DNA of 51,340 bases from CAZPMT01 sp964587655 (GCA_964587655.1 CAZPMT010000028.1:1-51340); one strand, 5' to 3'. Shown: positions 34,883-48,092, numbered from the stretch's first letter. Program-made: numbers and translations. Notes: generated from the letters alone by a model not told the origin.

Positions 34883-36163
34883 CTAGCCCTTCCATGGGCA
34901 TTTCCTTTCCCGAACGTGCTGCTCGAAATCTTCCCGGAAATACTTCAATGCGCTTCCCAGCGGGGCGGCGGCGCCAGGCGCCAGGGCGCAAAACGTAAGG
35001 CCGGGTCCCAGCGCCTTCACATGGTGCTCCAAGAGTTCGATATCGCCGGGCTGCCCGTTTCCGTCCTCGAAAGCGCGAAGGATTTTCTCGACCCAAGGCA
35101 GACCCTCCCGGCAAGGGGTGCACCAGCCGCAGGATTCGTGCGCAAAGAACTTGATCAGGCTGTGCACCATGCCGACGGGGCAGGTCTTGTCGTCGAGGAC
35201 GATCATCGTGCCCGTGCCGAGACGGCTGCCCGCCTGTTGGACCGTGTCGAAATCCATCATCAGATCGAGGTGTTGTTCAGCGAGGAAATCGGTGGATGCG
35301 CCGCCTGGAAGAAATCCGCGGAGCCGGAGTCCGTCGCGCATTCCCCCCGCGTGCTCTTCGATGATCTCGCGCACGGTGGCGCCCATGGGCAGTTCCCAAA
35401 GGCCGGGCCGTCGCACCTTGCCGCTCACCCCGTAGATCTTCGTGCCCCCGTTTGGGGTCCGGCTGAGTTGCTTGAACCAATCCGCGCCCTTGTTGACGAT
35501 GTGCGGCACGTTGCAGAGAGTCTCGACGTTGTTCACGACGGTAGGTTTGCCCCAGAGCCCGCTCTGCTGCGGAAACGGCGGCTTGGCGCGCGGGTTTCCG
35601 CGCTTGCCTTCGAGCGCGTTGAGCAAGGCGGTCTCCTCGCCGCAGATGTAGCGTCCTCCGCTCATGTGGACGTGGAGTTCGAGGTCGAACCCCGACTCGA
35701 GAATGTCGCGCCCGAGGTAACCTCGTTGCCGGGCTTCCTCGATCGCCTTCGTCAGTTGCTCCGCGGCGGCGACGTATTCGCCGCGCAGGAAGATGTAGGC
35801 AATCCCGGCGCCGATGGCGTACGCGGAGATGATGCAGGCTTCGACCATTTGGTGCGGAGAGCATTCGAGCAGCAAGCGGTCCTTGAAGGTCCCCGGTTCC
35901 ATTTCGTCGGCGTTGACGACGAGGTACTTCGGGCGGGGCGCATCGGGACCCAGCGGGACAAGCCGCCACTTGACGCCCGTCGGAAATCCTGCGCCGCCGC
36001 GGCCCCGGAGGTTCGCCTGCGCCACCAACTCCGTGACGCCGGGCCCGGTCATCTTCTTGAGCGCCGTCCAGACGGCCTGATAGCCGCCCGCCTTTTCATA
36101 GTCCTTCAAGTCGAGGGGCGGCTCACTTGCGCGAATGCTCTGTGTCAGCGGCCTTTCAGTCAA
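34883..36163 (-). CDS. nuoF: NADH-quinone oxidoreductase subunit F
   Basis: This 426-residue NADH-oxidising subunit binds FMN and cluster N3. LRGRGGAGFPTGVKW and NADEMEPGTFKDR form the NADH/FMN site, SGGRYICGEETALLNALEG and PFPQQSGLWGKPTVVNNVET follow, and ESCGWCTPCREG with the later TFCAL supplies the four cluster cysteines. The start appears to be TTG 36163 with GGGGAG eight bases upstream. It is the first gene of this nuo cluster. NuoE, its usual partner, is not adjacent. Confidence 0.96.
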   Translation of the reverse strand: MTERPLTQSIRASEPPLDLKDYEKAGGYQAVWTALKKMTGPGVTELVAQANLRGRGGAGFPTGVKWRLVPLGPDAPRPKYLVVNADEMEPGTFKDRLLLECSPHQMVEACIISAYAIGAGIAYIFLRGEYVAAAEQLTKAIEEARQRGYLGRDILESGFDLELHVHMSGGRYICGEETALLNALEGKRGNPRAKPPFPQQSGLWGKPTVVNNVETLCNVPHIVNKGADWFKQLSRTPNGGTKIYGVSGKVRRPGLWELPMGATVREIIEEHAGGMRDGLRLRGFLPGGASTDFLAEQHLDLMMDFDTVQQAGSRLGTGTMIVLDDKTCPVGMVHSLIKFFAHESCGWCTPCREGLPWVEKILRAFEDGNGQPGDIELLEHHVKALGPGLTFCALAPGAAAPLGSALKYFREDFEQHVRERKCPWKG

Positions 36164-36349
36164 GACGACTCCCCACTATTGAGAACAAAGTCCATTTGAC
36201 GGATTGCACCGAGAACGCGCCACGTCATCAGCCCTGCAAAAGGGCGCGGCCTTGCGGCGCCGCGTTTATTCTTGCAGACTCGGACCGCGATACGCAAGGT
36301 GACTGCCGTTCAATTTGGGTTCTGGCGGATGCCGTGATACACTGAAATA

Positions 36350-36550
36350 ATGGATTTTGCGGTATCACACGATCTTGCGGAAGAAACCATGGAAGCCAAA
36401 GCGCGATGGTTTCAATCGCTGACCATGGAGCAGCGAATGGACGTCTTCTGTTCCTTCATGGACCTCATCTTCGCCATCAACCCACATATTGCTGATTCCA
36501 AAGATGCTGAACAGCTTCAGAAGGGTATTCCGATCCTTTCAAGACCATGA
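36350..36550 (+). CDS. Small protein of unknown function, 66 residues
   Basis: The product, MDFAVSHDLAEETMEAKARW and onward (SLTMEQRMDVFCSFMDLIFA), looks like a compact helical protein. Similar short proteins with EETMEAKARWFQSL and ERMD-type segments occur next to nucleotidyltransferase or other accessory genes, by my recollection; no function is known to me. There is no ribosome site. TTGGGT (36315-36320), 17 bases and TACACT (36338-36343) would start a transcript at or near the ATG, so it may be leaderless. It is divergent from nuoF. Confidence 0.6.
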   Translation: MDFAVSHDLAEETMEAKARWFQSLTMEQRMDVFCSFMDLIFAINPHIADSKDAEQLQKGIPILSRP

Positions 36551-36565
36551 TGTCCGCTCCAGCAG

Positions 36566-36645
36566 CATGTCGTAGCCGTATGAACTGAGACTGGGCAGGT
36601 GCGAGTGCCCCATTAGGGCGATGGCGATGCAGCGGGCGGCTTTTC
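36566..36645 (-). pseudogene. Diverged copy of the 3' end of gltD
   Basis: On the minus strand this reads ...IALMGHSHLPSLSSYGYD, matching the C-terminus of the intact gltD at 37356-37430. Over the best 70 bases 62 are identical, and several differences are silent. No other part of gltD is found here, and the frame runs on past the normal end. It flanks the toxin-antitoxin pair on the side opposite the intact gltD. It could be a scar of insertion next to gltD or a remnant of a second gltD. Confidence 0.8.
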
Positions 36646-36662
36646 TCCACTTTCGGGCGTCG

Positions 36663-37025
36663 CTATTCAGAACGTGGCAGGACGCGACGGCGCACGCGAT
36701 CATTCATTACGATAACGAAGTGACCGGGAGCGCTCGCTTCGACCTCTGGCCAGTACCGTTGAAACAGGGCGAGGCGTTCCCATTGGTTCCTTGCGCGAAG
36801 ACGTAGTAGCACGACGCCACGCGCATTCCGGCGTTCACGGAAAACGAGATACCCGAAGTCCCGATCACGCGTCAGGAGAATCCGCTCGGCGGCATCGGCA
36901 ATCGCATGGAGTTCGGAATCAGGGACTGAGGCAAGATCCTCGGCGGCCCAGCAGACGTCATGGCCCATCTCGCGCAGCCAGCGGACGGTTGCGCCTTCGA
37001 TGTTCTCGTCCGCCAGCAGCCTCAT
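36663..37025 (-). CDS. DUF5615 PIN-like toxin
   Basis: This 120-residue protein starts MRLLADENIEGATVRWLREM, then shows GHDVCWAAED and ILLTRDRDFGYLVF, the conserved acidic pattern of the DUF5615 PIN-like fold (Asp6, Glu7 and the DRDFG Asp). Such proteins are predicted ribonucleases and form the toxin half of type II modules. The ATG at 37025 overlaps the stop of the DUF433 gene (ATGA). A longer frame upstream lies inside DUF433 and is a shadow. Confidence 0.85.
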   Translation of the reverse strand: MRLLADENIEGATVRWLREMGHDVCWAAEDLASVPDSELHAIADAAERILLTRDRDFGYLVFRERRNARGVVLLRLRARNQWERLALFQRYWPEVEASAPGHFVIVMNDRVRRRVLPRSE

Positions 37026-37261
37026 CCGGACGCGGCACTCGGGAACAGGACGTCTTCTGACGCCAACGCTGCCGCGCCAAAGGCCAACGCAGCGCGTATG
37101 TGTTCCGGCCGCAGTCTCGGATGCGCCGCTAAGACATCGGCTTCCGTCGCGCCGTCCGACAGATCCTCCAGGATCTGCTCGACGGTTAGACGCGTTCCCT
37201 TGATGACGGGCTTGCCGAGCATAATGTCGGGACGCTGCTCTATGTACTCGCGCCAATCCAT
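37022..37261 (-). CDS. DUF433 antitoxin
   Basis: This 79-residue protein starts MDWREYIEQRPDIMLGKPVI and continues KGTRLTVEQILEDLSDGAT, the defining segment of DUF433, a small winged-helix antitoxin family usually paired with DUF5615. GAGGAGAGGTG precedes the ATG. It would bind and neutralise the downstream toxin and repress the pair. The gene lies 82 bp after gltD on the same strand, with the toxin downstream. Confidence 0.88.
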   Translation of the reverse strand: MDWREYIEQRPDIMLGKPVIKGTRLTVEQILEDLSDGATEADVLAAHPRLRPEHIRAALAFGAAALASEDVLFPSAASG

Positions 37262-37343
37262 TCTCTTCACCTCTCCTCGACAAGAGGATACCAAGCCACG
37301 ATTGAAACGGCAAGCCACTGGCTGGAAAGGCTCGGCCACACGA

Positions 37344-38805
37344 CTACCGCTTCAGCGCATCGTAGCCGTATGAACTGATACTGGGCAGGTGCGAGTGTCC
37401 CATCAGGGCGATATCAATGCAGCGCGCCGCCTCGCGCCCTTCACGAATGGCCCATACGACTAGCGATTGACCGCGTCGCGCGTCGCCCGCTGCAAACACT
37501 TTGTTCCGGCTCGTTTCGTAGTTGGGGCCGGTCTTGATGTTTCCGCGCTCGTCCAGTTCGAGGCCGAGATCGCTCACCACGGTATCCTGTTCGGGATGAA
37601 CGAAGCCCAGCGCCAGCAAGACAAGGTCCGCATCCAGTATGAAATCGCTGCCGGGGATCTCCTGCATTTTGCGGCGGCCCGTCGCGGACTCCGAAACCCA
37701 TTCCACGCGCACGCAGCGGAGTTGTTTGACGCGACCGTTCTCGCCGATGAATTCCTTCGTCACTACGCTCCAATCGCGCACGCCGCCCTCTTCGTGGCTC
37801 GACGAGGTACGCAGGATAAAGGGCCACAGCGGCCACGGCATCGTCTCATCTCGTTCGAGAGGCGGCCGCGGCAGGATCTCGAGGGAGTGGACTTCCTTGG
37901 CGCCCTGTCGAATGCTCGTGCCCACGCAGTCGGAACCGGTGTCGCCTCCGCCGATGACAATCACGCTCTTGTCCTTTGCCAATATCTCCGGCCCCGCGAT
38001 CTCTTTGCCGAACAGTCTTTTCGTCTGCTGCGTCAGGAACTGCATCGCGGGATGTATGCCTTCGAGGTCCCCGCCCGGGATATCGAGCATGCGCGGCTTC
38101 GTCGATCCCATCGTGAGAAGGACGGCGTCGAACTCATCGAGCACGCGCGACTCCACGTCCTTTCCTATCCAGGAACCGCACCTGAACCGGACACCCTCGG
38201 CCGTCAACTGATCGAGGCGGCGGCGGACCATCGCCTTTGTCAGCTTGAACGCGGGAATGCCGTACATGAGCAGGCCGCCCGGTTCGTCTTCGCGCTCAAA
38301 CACGGTCACCGTGTGACCGGCGCGCGCGAGCTGCTGCGCCGCCGCGAGGCCCGAGGGTCCCGAGCCGACGATCGCAGCCGTCTTGCCCGTATGGAACCTG
38401 GCGGGCTCTGGCCGGATCCAGCCTTCGCGCCATCCACGATCGGCGATCTCGCGTTCGAGGTACTCGATGGTCACGGGCGGCTCGTTGATGCCCAGCACGC
38501 ATGCCGCCTCGCACGGGGCCGGACACAAACGCCCCGTGAACTCGGGAAAGTTGTTGGTCGAATGGAGAATGGCGAGAGCCTCTTTCCACTTCCCGTTCTT
38601 GACGGCATCGTTGAAATCGGGGACCTGGTTGCCGAGCGGGCACCCTGAGTGACAGAAGGGAATGCCGCAGTTCATGCAGCGAAACGCCTGTTCGCGGGTC
38701 TTGTCTTCCGGAAAGGAACTGCTGAACTCCTTGAAGTCCTTGACGCGTTCGCCGACCGGCAGATTCGCCGGCAACTCGCGCTTGAATACGATGAAACCTT
38801 TTTCC

Positions 38806-38819
<14 letters not shown>
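37344..38819 (-). CDS. gltD: Glutamate synthase, beta (small) subunit
   Basis: This 491-residue NADPH-oxidising subunit pairs with GltB to make two glutamates from glutamine and 2-oxoglutarate. CMNCGIPFCHSGCPLGN and RLCPAPCEAACV bind 4Fe-4S clusters. GSGPSGLAAAQQLARAGH binds FAD and GGGDTGSDCVGTS binds NADPH. It ends with FAAGDARRGQSLVVWAIREG. The start is uncertain; GTG 38819, overlapping the end of gltB by 14 bases, was taken because the family begins close to GFIVFKRE. An ATG 14 codons earlier is also open. Confidence 0.93.
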
Positions 38820-43341
<4,522 letters not shown>

Positions 43342-43595
43342 CTGTAACCTATTGTCGCCTTTCCGTTTAGAGACATCTCTCCCGTCTGCTTGCCGGAATC
43401 ACGGACGGATCCCCGCGACCGTCTGGAGTCGTTCAAACCATCGGAGAGACGATCATGCTACAAGTAACAGAAAACACGCGTCAAATATTCGCACGGGCGC
43501 GGGAACTGGACTTCGGGGTTATGTTCGCGGTATATGAGCGTAATGTTAGCGAAGCTGTGCGGATATTGGCAATCTCTTGGACGACGAGGAGTCTT

Positions 43596-44123
43596 ATGGA
43601 CAGCGGTGGTGACGGCAAAACGTATCTGCCCGTGTCGCGGCAATGCTTTGTGTGCGGGGTAGAGAACCACGCGGGATTGAAGACGGGGTTCTATATCGAG
43701 GACGGCCTCGTTAAGAGCCGATGGCGCGCGCAGCCGCATCATTGCGGTTACGAGAACGTCGCGCATGGTGGCGTTACCGCCGCGGTCATGGACGAGTGCA
43801 TGGGATGGGCCGCCGCCCGGGCGATGGGGCGGATGTGCGTTACCGGCGAACTCACGATTCGCTACCTGCTCCGCGTCCCCGGCGACCGCGAGGTAGTAGC
43901 CGCGGCGGGCGTCGTCAAGTCGTCGCGGCTACTGGCGATTGTCAAGGCAACCCTTGCTGATGACGAGGGCACGGTATACGCGCGGGCCGAGGGCCGGTTC
44001 TTGCCCGTTTCGGTCGAGGAAACGCTGGCCGTGGACGACGCCCTCGTCTATCGTGGCGGCGAGGCCCGGCTGTTTGACGGTCTGCGTCAGCAACAGGCGG
44101 AACGCCGGATGGACGCACGATGA
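43596..44123 (+). CDS. Hotdog-fold thioesterase (PaaI-like)
   Basis: This 175-residue hotdog protein shows CFVCGVENHAGLKTGFYI at the start, ENVAHGGVTAAVMDECMGWA (the typical HGG motif with the catalytic Asp/Glu helix), and TGELTIRYLLRVPGD. Such proteins hydrolyse acyl-CoA thioesters. The start was set at 43596 with AGGAG before it; 47 further codons upstream in frame carry no family resemblance and no good start. The Cys pair CFVCG hints at a bound metal. It is transcribed away from gltB and is followed 43 bp later by an amidohydrolase gene. Confidence 0.8.
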   Translation: MDSGGDGKTYLPVSRQCFVCGVENHAGLKTGFYIEDGLVKSRWRAQPHHCGYENVAHGGVTAAVMDECMGWAAARAMGRMCVTGELTIRYLLRVPGDREVVAAAGVVKSSRLLAIVKATLADDEGTVYARAEGRFLPVSVEETLAVDDALVYRGGEARLFDGLRQQQAERRMDAR

Positions 44124-44166
44124 AAGGGTTGTATCCCCCTTGCGGGTAAAGTAGACTTCCTACGGC

Positions 44167-44913
44167 ATGGTTATCGACGCCCACGTCCACATCCTGAGCG
44201 CGGAGCGCTCACACTTGGAGCACCTTCTTGCAGCCGCGGATCGCGCAGGGGTCGAGAAGCTTTGCATCTCATCCCTATCGCGAACGTGGGACGAGTTTCC
44301 CTCGGCGGCCCAGATCGAGGAAGCCGCGAGCGACGTGCTGCACGCTTGTGCCGATTATCCCGACCGGTTCATCGGAGGCGTATATGCCAGCGCGGAACAC
44401 CTGCCGACCTCGCTGGACATGATTGAACGCTGCATCGTGAACGGCCCGTGCCGGTTCATCAAGCTTTGGATCTCGCAGTATGCTGACGACCCGCGATTGG
44501 ACCCCATCTTTGAGCGCTGCATCGCGCTTGATACGCCGGTCCTGGCGCATTCGTGGATCAAGGCCACTGGCAACATGACCTGCGAGTCCACGTGTCATAA
44601 CGTTGTGCGCACGGCCCGGCACCATCCGTGCCTCAAGATCTGGCTTGCCCATTTCAGTGGGCGCTGGGAGGAAACCGCACGGATCGTGCGGGACTTCCCG
44701 AACGTCTGCATGGACCTGTCGGGTGGAGAGCCCGAGGACGTCATTGTCGAATGCCTGTTGAAGCACGCCGGCGCGGAGCGTCTCTTTTTCGGATCGGACG
44801 CGCCCGGCAGGAGCTTCGCGGTGCAGATGACGAAGGTGTTGTCCGCGGACGTCGGCGAGACGGAAAGGCGGATGATCCTCGGCGAGAACGTCAGGCGGTG
44901 GCTTCATGTTTGA
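44167..44913 (+). CDS. Amidohydrolase (COG2159-like TIM barrel)
   Basis: This 248-residue metal-dependent hydrolase keeps the full residue set: DAHVHI (His6, His8), LAHSWIK, IWLAHFSG and GSDAPG with the last-strand Asp. It is related to decarboxylase- or hydrolase-type members of the amidohydrolase superfamily; the substrate is unknown. It overlaps the next gene by eight bases, and that gene encodes the same fold without the metal pair. The two are likely co-translated and may work as a heteromer. Confidence 0.8.
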   Translation: MVIDAHVHILSAERSHLEHLLAAADRAGVEKLCISSLSRTWDEFPSAAQIEEAASDVLHACADYPDRFIGGVYASAEHLPTSLDMIERCIVNGPCRFIKLWISQYADDPRLDPIFERCIALDTPVLAHSWIKATGNMTCESTCHNVVRTARHHPCLKIWLAHFSGRWEETARIVRDFPNVCMDLSGGEPEDVIVECLLKHAGAERLFFGSDAPGRSFAVQMTKVLSADVGETERRMILGENVRRWLHV

Positions 44914-45658
44914 CATCAACGCCAAGCTGGGTCCGTGGCCGTATCGTCCGGTGAAGCGACTGGGCGATCTCTTGCGGGGCATGGACCGTTACGGAATCGA
45001 GCAGGCGGCCGTGTCATCGTTGAGCGCGGTGCATTTCCTGAATCCACAGGACGGCAATGAGGCGCTGGCGGCGGAGATAGCGCCGCATCGAGATCGACTC
45101 GTCCCGTTTGCCGTCGTTCGTCCGAACTTCGCGCTGTGGCGGGAGGATCTGATCCGATGCATCGAGCACTATGGGATGAAAGGCGTGCTGTTGTACCCGA
45201 ATTATCACGAGTTCGATCTCGGAGATCCCGCGCTCGAACCGTTGATGACCGAGGCGCAGCGGCTTCGCTTGCCCGTTTGCGTTCAGGTGGGACTCGAGGA
45301 CCCTCGCCGGCAGTTCCGTCCATACAAGACGCTAGACGTCGATCCCAAAGAGATAGGCGATCTCGCCCGCGCGTATCCGGACGCGGTCATAGTCGCATTG
45401 GGGCTCAAGTTCGGGCAGCCGGAGTTGATGGGCGATCCGTTGCCGCGGAATCTATTCTTCGATACCTCCAACTATGAATCCATGGAGGCGCTGGAGACGG
45501 CGGCGCCTCGTTTCAGCGCCGGCCGGATCCTCTTTGGAACGAACTTTCCGCTCTTCAATCTTCTCGCGAACGTTGACAAGATCCGCACCGCGGCGATTCC
45601 GGAAGAGGACCGTCTGAAGATTGCGCATGGCAACGCGCGGCGTATCCTGGGCCTTTAG
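44906..45658 (+). CDS. Amidohydrolase-fold protein lacking the HxH metal motif
   Basis: This 250-residue protein matches the fold of the preceding gene (FDINAKLGPWPYRP at the start, VQVGLEDPRR in the middle, ILFGTNFPLFN at the end). At the position of HxH it has Asn5-x-Lys7, and the last-strand Asp is replaced in GTNFP. It is probably not a metal hydrolase. It could be a partner subunit of its neighbour or bind a ligand. The eight-base overlap with the upstream gene and the clean frame argue against it being a decayed gene. Confidence 0.75.
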   Translation: MFDINAKLGPWPYRPVKRLGDLLRGMDRYGIEQAAVSSLSAVHFLNPQDGNEALAAEIAPHRDRLVPFAVVRPNFALWREDLIRCIEHYGMKGVLLYPNYHEFDLGDPALEPLMTEAQRLRLPVCVQVGLEDPRRQFRPYKTLDVDPKEIGDLARAYPDAVIVALGLKFGQPELMGDPLPRNLFFDTSNYESMEALETAAPRFSAGRILFGTNFPLFNLLANVDKIRTAAIPEEDRLKIAHGNARRILGL

Positions 45659-45682
45659 GTCCGGCGCTGCGAGGAGGCGGGC

Positions 45683-46219
45683 ATGACCGAAGGAAAATAC
45701 ACGTACCCTTACCCGCGACCGATGCTGACTGTGGATGCGGCGGTCTTCACGGTTCGCGATGGGCGGCTCGATATTCTGCTGATCAAACGAGGTCATCCGC
45801 CGTTCAAAGGAATGTGGGCGCTGCCGGGCGGCTTCGTAGACATGGATGAGGAACTCGAACCGGCGGCGGCGCGCGAGCTCGAAGAGGAGACGGGCGTCAC
45901 GGGCGTGCGTCTCGAACAGTTACACACGTTCGGCGGCGTGGACCGCGATCCACGCGGACGCCTTGTCACAATCGCATACCTCGGCATCGTGGCGAGCGAT
46001 GGATGCAATCCGCGGGCGGCAGACGATGCCGCCGACGCCGCGTGGATGCCGGTCGCGGATCTGCCGAGGCTGGCCTGCGACCACAATCTCATTGTCGCCA
46101 CTGCAGTCGATCGTCTCCGCACGCTCGCACGGGCGCGCGACGGCGGCCCTGGAATGCTTCCTTCATCGATATCAGCGGAGACTTTCCTTCAGGCGCTCGA
46201 CGCTGTGCCGCGAGCGTGA
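45683..46219 (+). CDS. NUDIX hydrolase
   Basis: This 178-residue protein has a complete Nudix box at residues 50-72 (GFVDMDEELEPAAARELEEE followed by TGV), which binds the metal and cleaves nucleoside diphosphate-linked substrates. It opens TYPYPRPMLTVDAAVFT, as in ADP-ribose pyrophosphatase and NrtR-type families, but has no C-terminal winged helix. The function is probably ADP-ribose or related hydrolysis. The ATG follows GAGGAGGCGG. It lies 24 bp after the second amidohydrolase and may belong to the same operon. Confidence 0.88.
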   Translation: MTEGKYTYPYPRPMLTVDAAVFTVRDGRLDILLIKRGHPPFKGMWALPGGFVDMDEELEPAAARELEEETGVTGVRLEQLHTFGGVDRDPRGRLVTIAYLGIVASDGCNPRAADDAADAAWMPVADLPRLACDHNLIVATAVDRLRTLARARDGGPGMLPSSISAETFLQALDAVPRA

Positions 46220-46331
46220 ACCAACCGCTTCTTTCCGGGTACAATCGCCGCAAGCAGCCGTCTGGAGGACACCGTGGCGACGATGGAACTTGTTGATCGC
46301 ATCCACCACAGCCAGGTCTGATCGAAAATGC

Positions 46332-46337
46332 TATAAT
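46332..46337 (+). promoter_or_regulatory. Strong -10 box (TATAAT)
   Basis: A perfect TATAAT lies in GCTATAATC upstream of the membrane protein gene. A matching -35 is not evident at 16-18 bases (best is poor), so an activator or an extended -10 may be needed. A transcript would start near 46343 and contain the structured leader. Confidence 0.55.
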
Positions 46338-46342
46338 CAAAG

Positions 46343-46416
46343 AGAAAGGCTGCTGAAGCGCGATGGCGCAAGGACGCCGCAAGATCGCAGCGTTGCGCGG
46401 AGAGGGTTAGCCGAAC
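46343..46416 (+). ncRNA. Structured 5' leader of the membrane protein gene (class unknown)
   Basis: GCGAT (46360-46364) pairs with ATCGC (46384-46388), and inside it GGCG (46365-46368) pairs with CGCC (46375-46378), with loop CAAGGA and a five-base bulge GCAAG. Other outer pairings (GCGC with GCGC) are possible. The ribosome site GGAGAGGG (46399-46406) is just downstream. The shape could be a riboswitch or regulatory element, but it does not fit a class I can name with confidence. Confidence 0.35.
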
Positions 46417-47214
46417 ATGGCGCGAATCGAGATGCCGACCGAGCACCTGACGGACTATGAACGGGCGATCTGTTACTACACGATTCCGAAGGTCACGCAG
46501 CCCCTTACGTTCGGCCTCATCATCGCGTACCTGGTCTGTCTGATGGAGGCGGTGATCCTGCTTGTTTATGGAATCGCCAAGGATAATGATTTTCTCACGA
46601 TGCTTGGGACATGGGCCCTTGCGGGAATCGTGCTGTTGGGGGTCGTGGCGTTTATGGTCCGCGCCTTCATGAATGAAATGAAGCAGCGGAGAGCTCTGGC
46701 GGTGGCCAAGGGCGTGCCGGACGCCATCGCCGGTCTCGGCGACATCCCGGACCCGTTCGCGGACCACGTCCTCTTGCGGCATCCCCTTCACGCGCGCGGC
46801 GACTTGTTCCCTTGCACTGACAACACTGGGACCTTGACGTACTTCGTGGAGAGCTCCCCAAGCAGTCCCTGGTGGAAAATCAAAGACCCTCATGACAAAG
46901 AAGTGATTCGCGTGCACATCGAATCCGCCGGGGGCAGTTTCCTGCTTTCCGAAGCGTTTCCCGCGCGACTGGCCGTATACGAAGGGGCGGAAGTCGTTGC
47001 GCGCCTCCGCCGGCGTTTCAGCTTCTCTGCGCCGACGATCCTGATCGAGTGTTACAAGCCCAAGCCGATGACCTATCTCTTCTCGCAGGAGGGGATCTAC
47101 CGCGACAGGCGTCTCGTGGGCCGCATCTTCTACCTGCACCACTCGCTCTATCTCGACATCGAGCAAGACGAGTTTCATAACGCTATCCTCGCACTGTTCG
47201 TGGCGATGACCTGA
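46417..47214 (+). CDS. Two-span membrane protein with a C-terminal soluble domain
   Basis: This 265-residue protein has two hydrophobic spans (residues about 29-54 and 62-84). A soluble domain of about 170 residues follows (LTYFVESSPSSPWWKIKD, SEAFPARLAVYEGAEVV, FYLHHSLYLDIEQDEFHNA). The end of this domain recalls the beta-barrel of LURP/tubby-like or scramblase-related proteins, but the resemblance is weak. I do not recognise a specific function. GGAGAGGG precedes the ATG. It is preceded by a TATAAT and a structured leader and is monocistronic. Confidence 0.7.
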   Translation: MARIEMPTEHLTDYERAICYYTIPKVTQPLTFGLIIAYLVCLMEAVILLVYGIAKDNDFLTMLGTWALAGIVLLGVVAFMVRAFMNEMKQRRALAVAKGVPDAIAGLGDIPDPFADHVLLRHPLHARGDLFPCTDNTGTLTYFVESSPSSPWWKIKDPHDKEVIRVHIESAGGSFLLSEAFPARLAVYEGAEVVARLRRRFSFSAPTILIECYKPKPMTYLFSQEGIYRDRRLVGRIFYLHHSLYLDIEQDEFHNAILALFVAMT

Positions 47215-47368
47215 CAGCGGGTGGCTTCAGACTACGGCCTTGAGTGCAGAGCGGATCTTCAGTGGGGACAATGGGCCGCTGAAACATTGACTTGTACCGC
47301 GATAAACGGGTATATTCCAGCCGTTTGGCAGTGTCTCCTTGGGCTGGCTTCGTAGTGGAGTAAACCGC

Positions 47369-47989
47369 GTGAGCTTTTTCAGAATGAAATATCTGCTATC
47401 TGTATCGGTCGCAACGCTTGCTTTGGCGTCAATGTCGTGCAGTAATCCTTCTTCCAAGCCGGTCGAGATTACTGAGGCGCGCGAGGCGCCCGCAGCGCCT
47501 GCGGCGCATGATCCCTGTGTCCTTCCCGGTGCGACGGCGCCGCCCATGGCGCCGCCCCAGCGTGAATACAAGTGGGTTGTTCCGGAAGGATGGACGGAAG
47601 CGCCCCCGACTTCCATGCGCATAGGGAATTTTCGCGTCGGCGAGGACAAGCAGACCGAGTGTTACGTGACGGTATTGAAAGGCACGGGCGGCGGGACGGA
47701 GATGAACATCAACCGGTGGCGGGGCCAGATGGGCGTCGAGGGAGACCCGCTGAACGCCGAAGCCATCGGAAAGCTTCCCAAGATCTCGATGCTAGGCAAG
47801 GAAGTGCCGCTGGTGGAGGACCCGGGGACCTATCAGGGAATGAGCGGTGAGGCGAAGACGGGTTATATGCTCCTGGGGTCCATCTGCGAACTCGGCGACG
47901 AGAGCGTTTTTGTAAAGATGATCGGACCTGAAAGCGTTGTCCGCGCCGAGCGCGAGAAGTTCATCGCGTTTTGCGGGTCACTTAAGTGA
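47369..47989 (+). CDS. Lipoprotein of unknown function
   Basis: This 206-residue product carries a lipoprotein signal ending LASMSC, so the Cys would be lipid-modified and the mature protein anchored in a membrane facing the periplasm. A proline/alanine-rich linker (EAPAAPAAHDP) follows. The folded part has WVVPEGWTEAPPTSMRIGNF and TEMNINRWRGQMG, a pattern I associate with secreted planctomycete-type lipoproteins. The start may be GTG 47369 or ATG 47384. It precedes the ResB-CcsA pair by about 100 bp and could be related to it, but this is not shown. Confidence 0.7.
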   Translation: MSFFRMKYLLSVSVATLALASMSCSNPSSKPVEITEAREAPAAPAAHDPCVLPGATAPPMAPPQREYKWVVPEGWTEAPPTSMRIGNFRVGEDKQTECYVTVLKGTGGGTEMNINRWRGQMGVEGDPLNAEAIGKLPKISMLGKEVPLVEDPGTYQGMSGEAKTGYMLLGSICELGDESVFVKMIGPESVVRAEREKFIAFCGSLK

Positions 47990-48092
47990 GGTCGTGGAAT
48001 CGCCGGGAAGTCGCATATGACAAGGTGCTTCGCCCATCGCTCGCCGGCTCGCTTCCGTTTTTTCTGTTGGATCGCGTCTTAGGATGATCTAG

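Noticed and set aside
36237..36270. GC-rich hairpin (CGCGGC...GCCGCG) upstream of nuoF taken as a terminator
   Set aside because: The T-run is short and interrupted on both strands, and no gene clearly ends there.
36127..36345. Plus-strand 72-codon frame between nuoF and the small gene
   Set aside because: It has no ribosome site, overlaps the nuoF start region antisense, and has no family resemblance.
43455..43595. N-terminal extension of the thioesterase
   Set aside because: The 47 extra residues do not match the hotdog fold, and the internal ATG at 43596 has a better ribosome site.
46343..46416. Cyclic-di-GMP (GEMM) riboswitch call for the leader
   Set aside because: Only the last dozen bases are similar. 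The receptor and core sequences of the class are absent, so a named class is not claimed.
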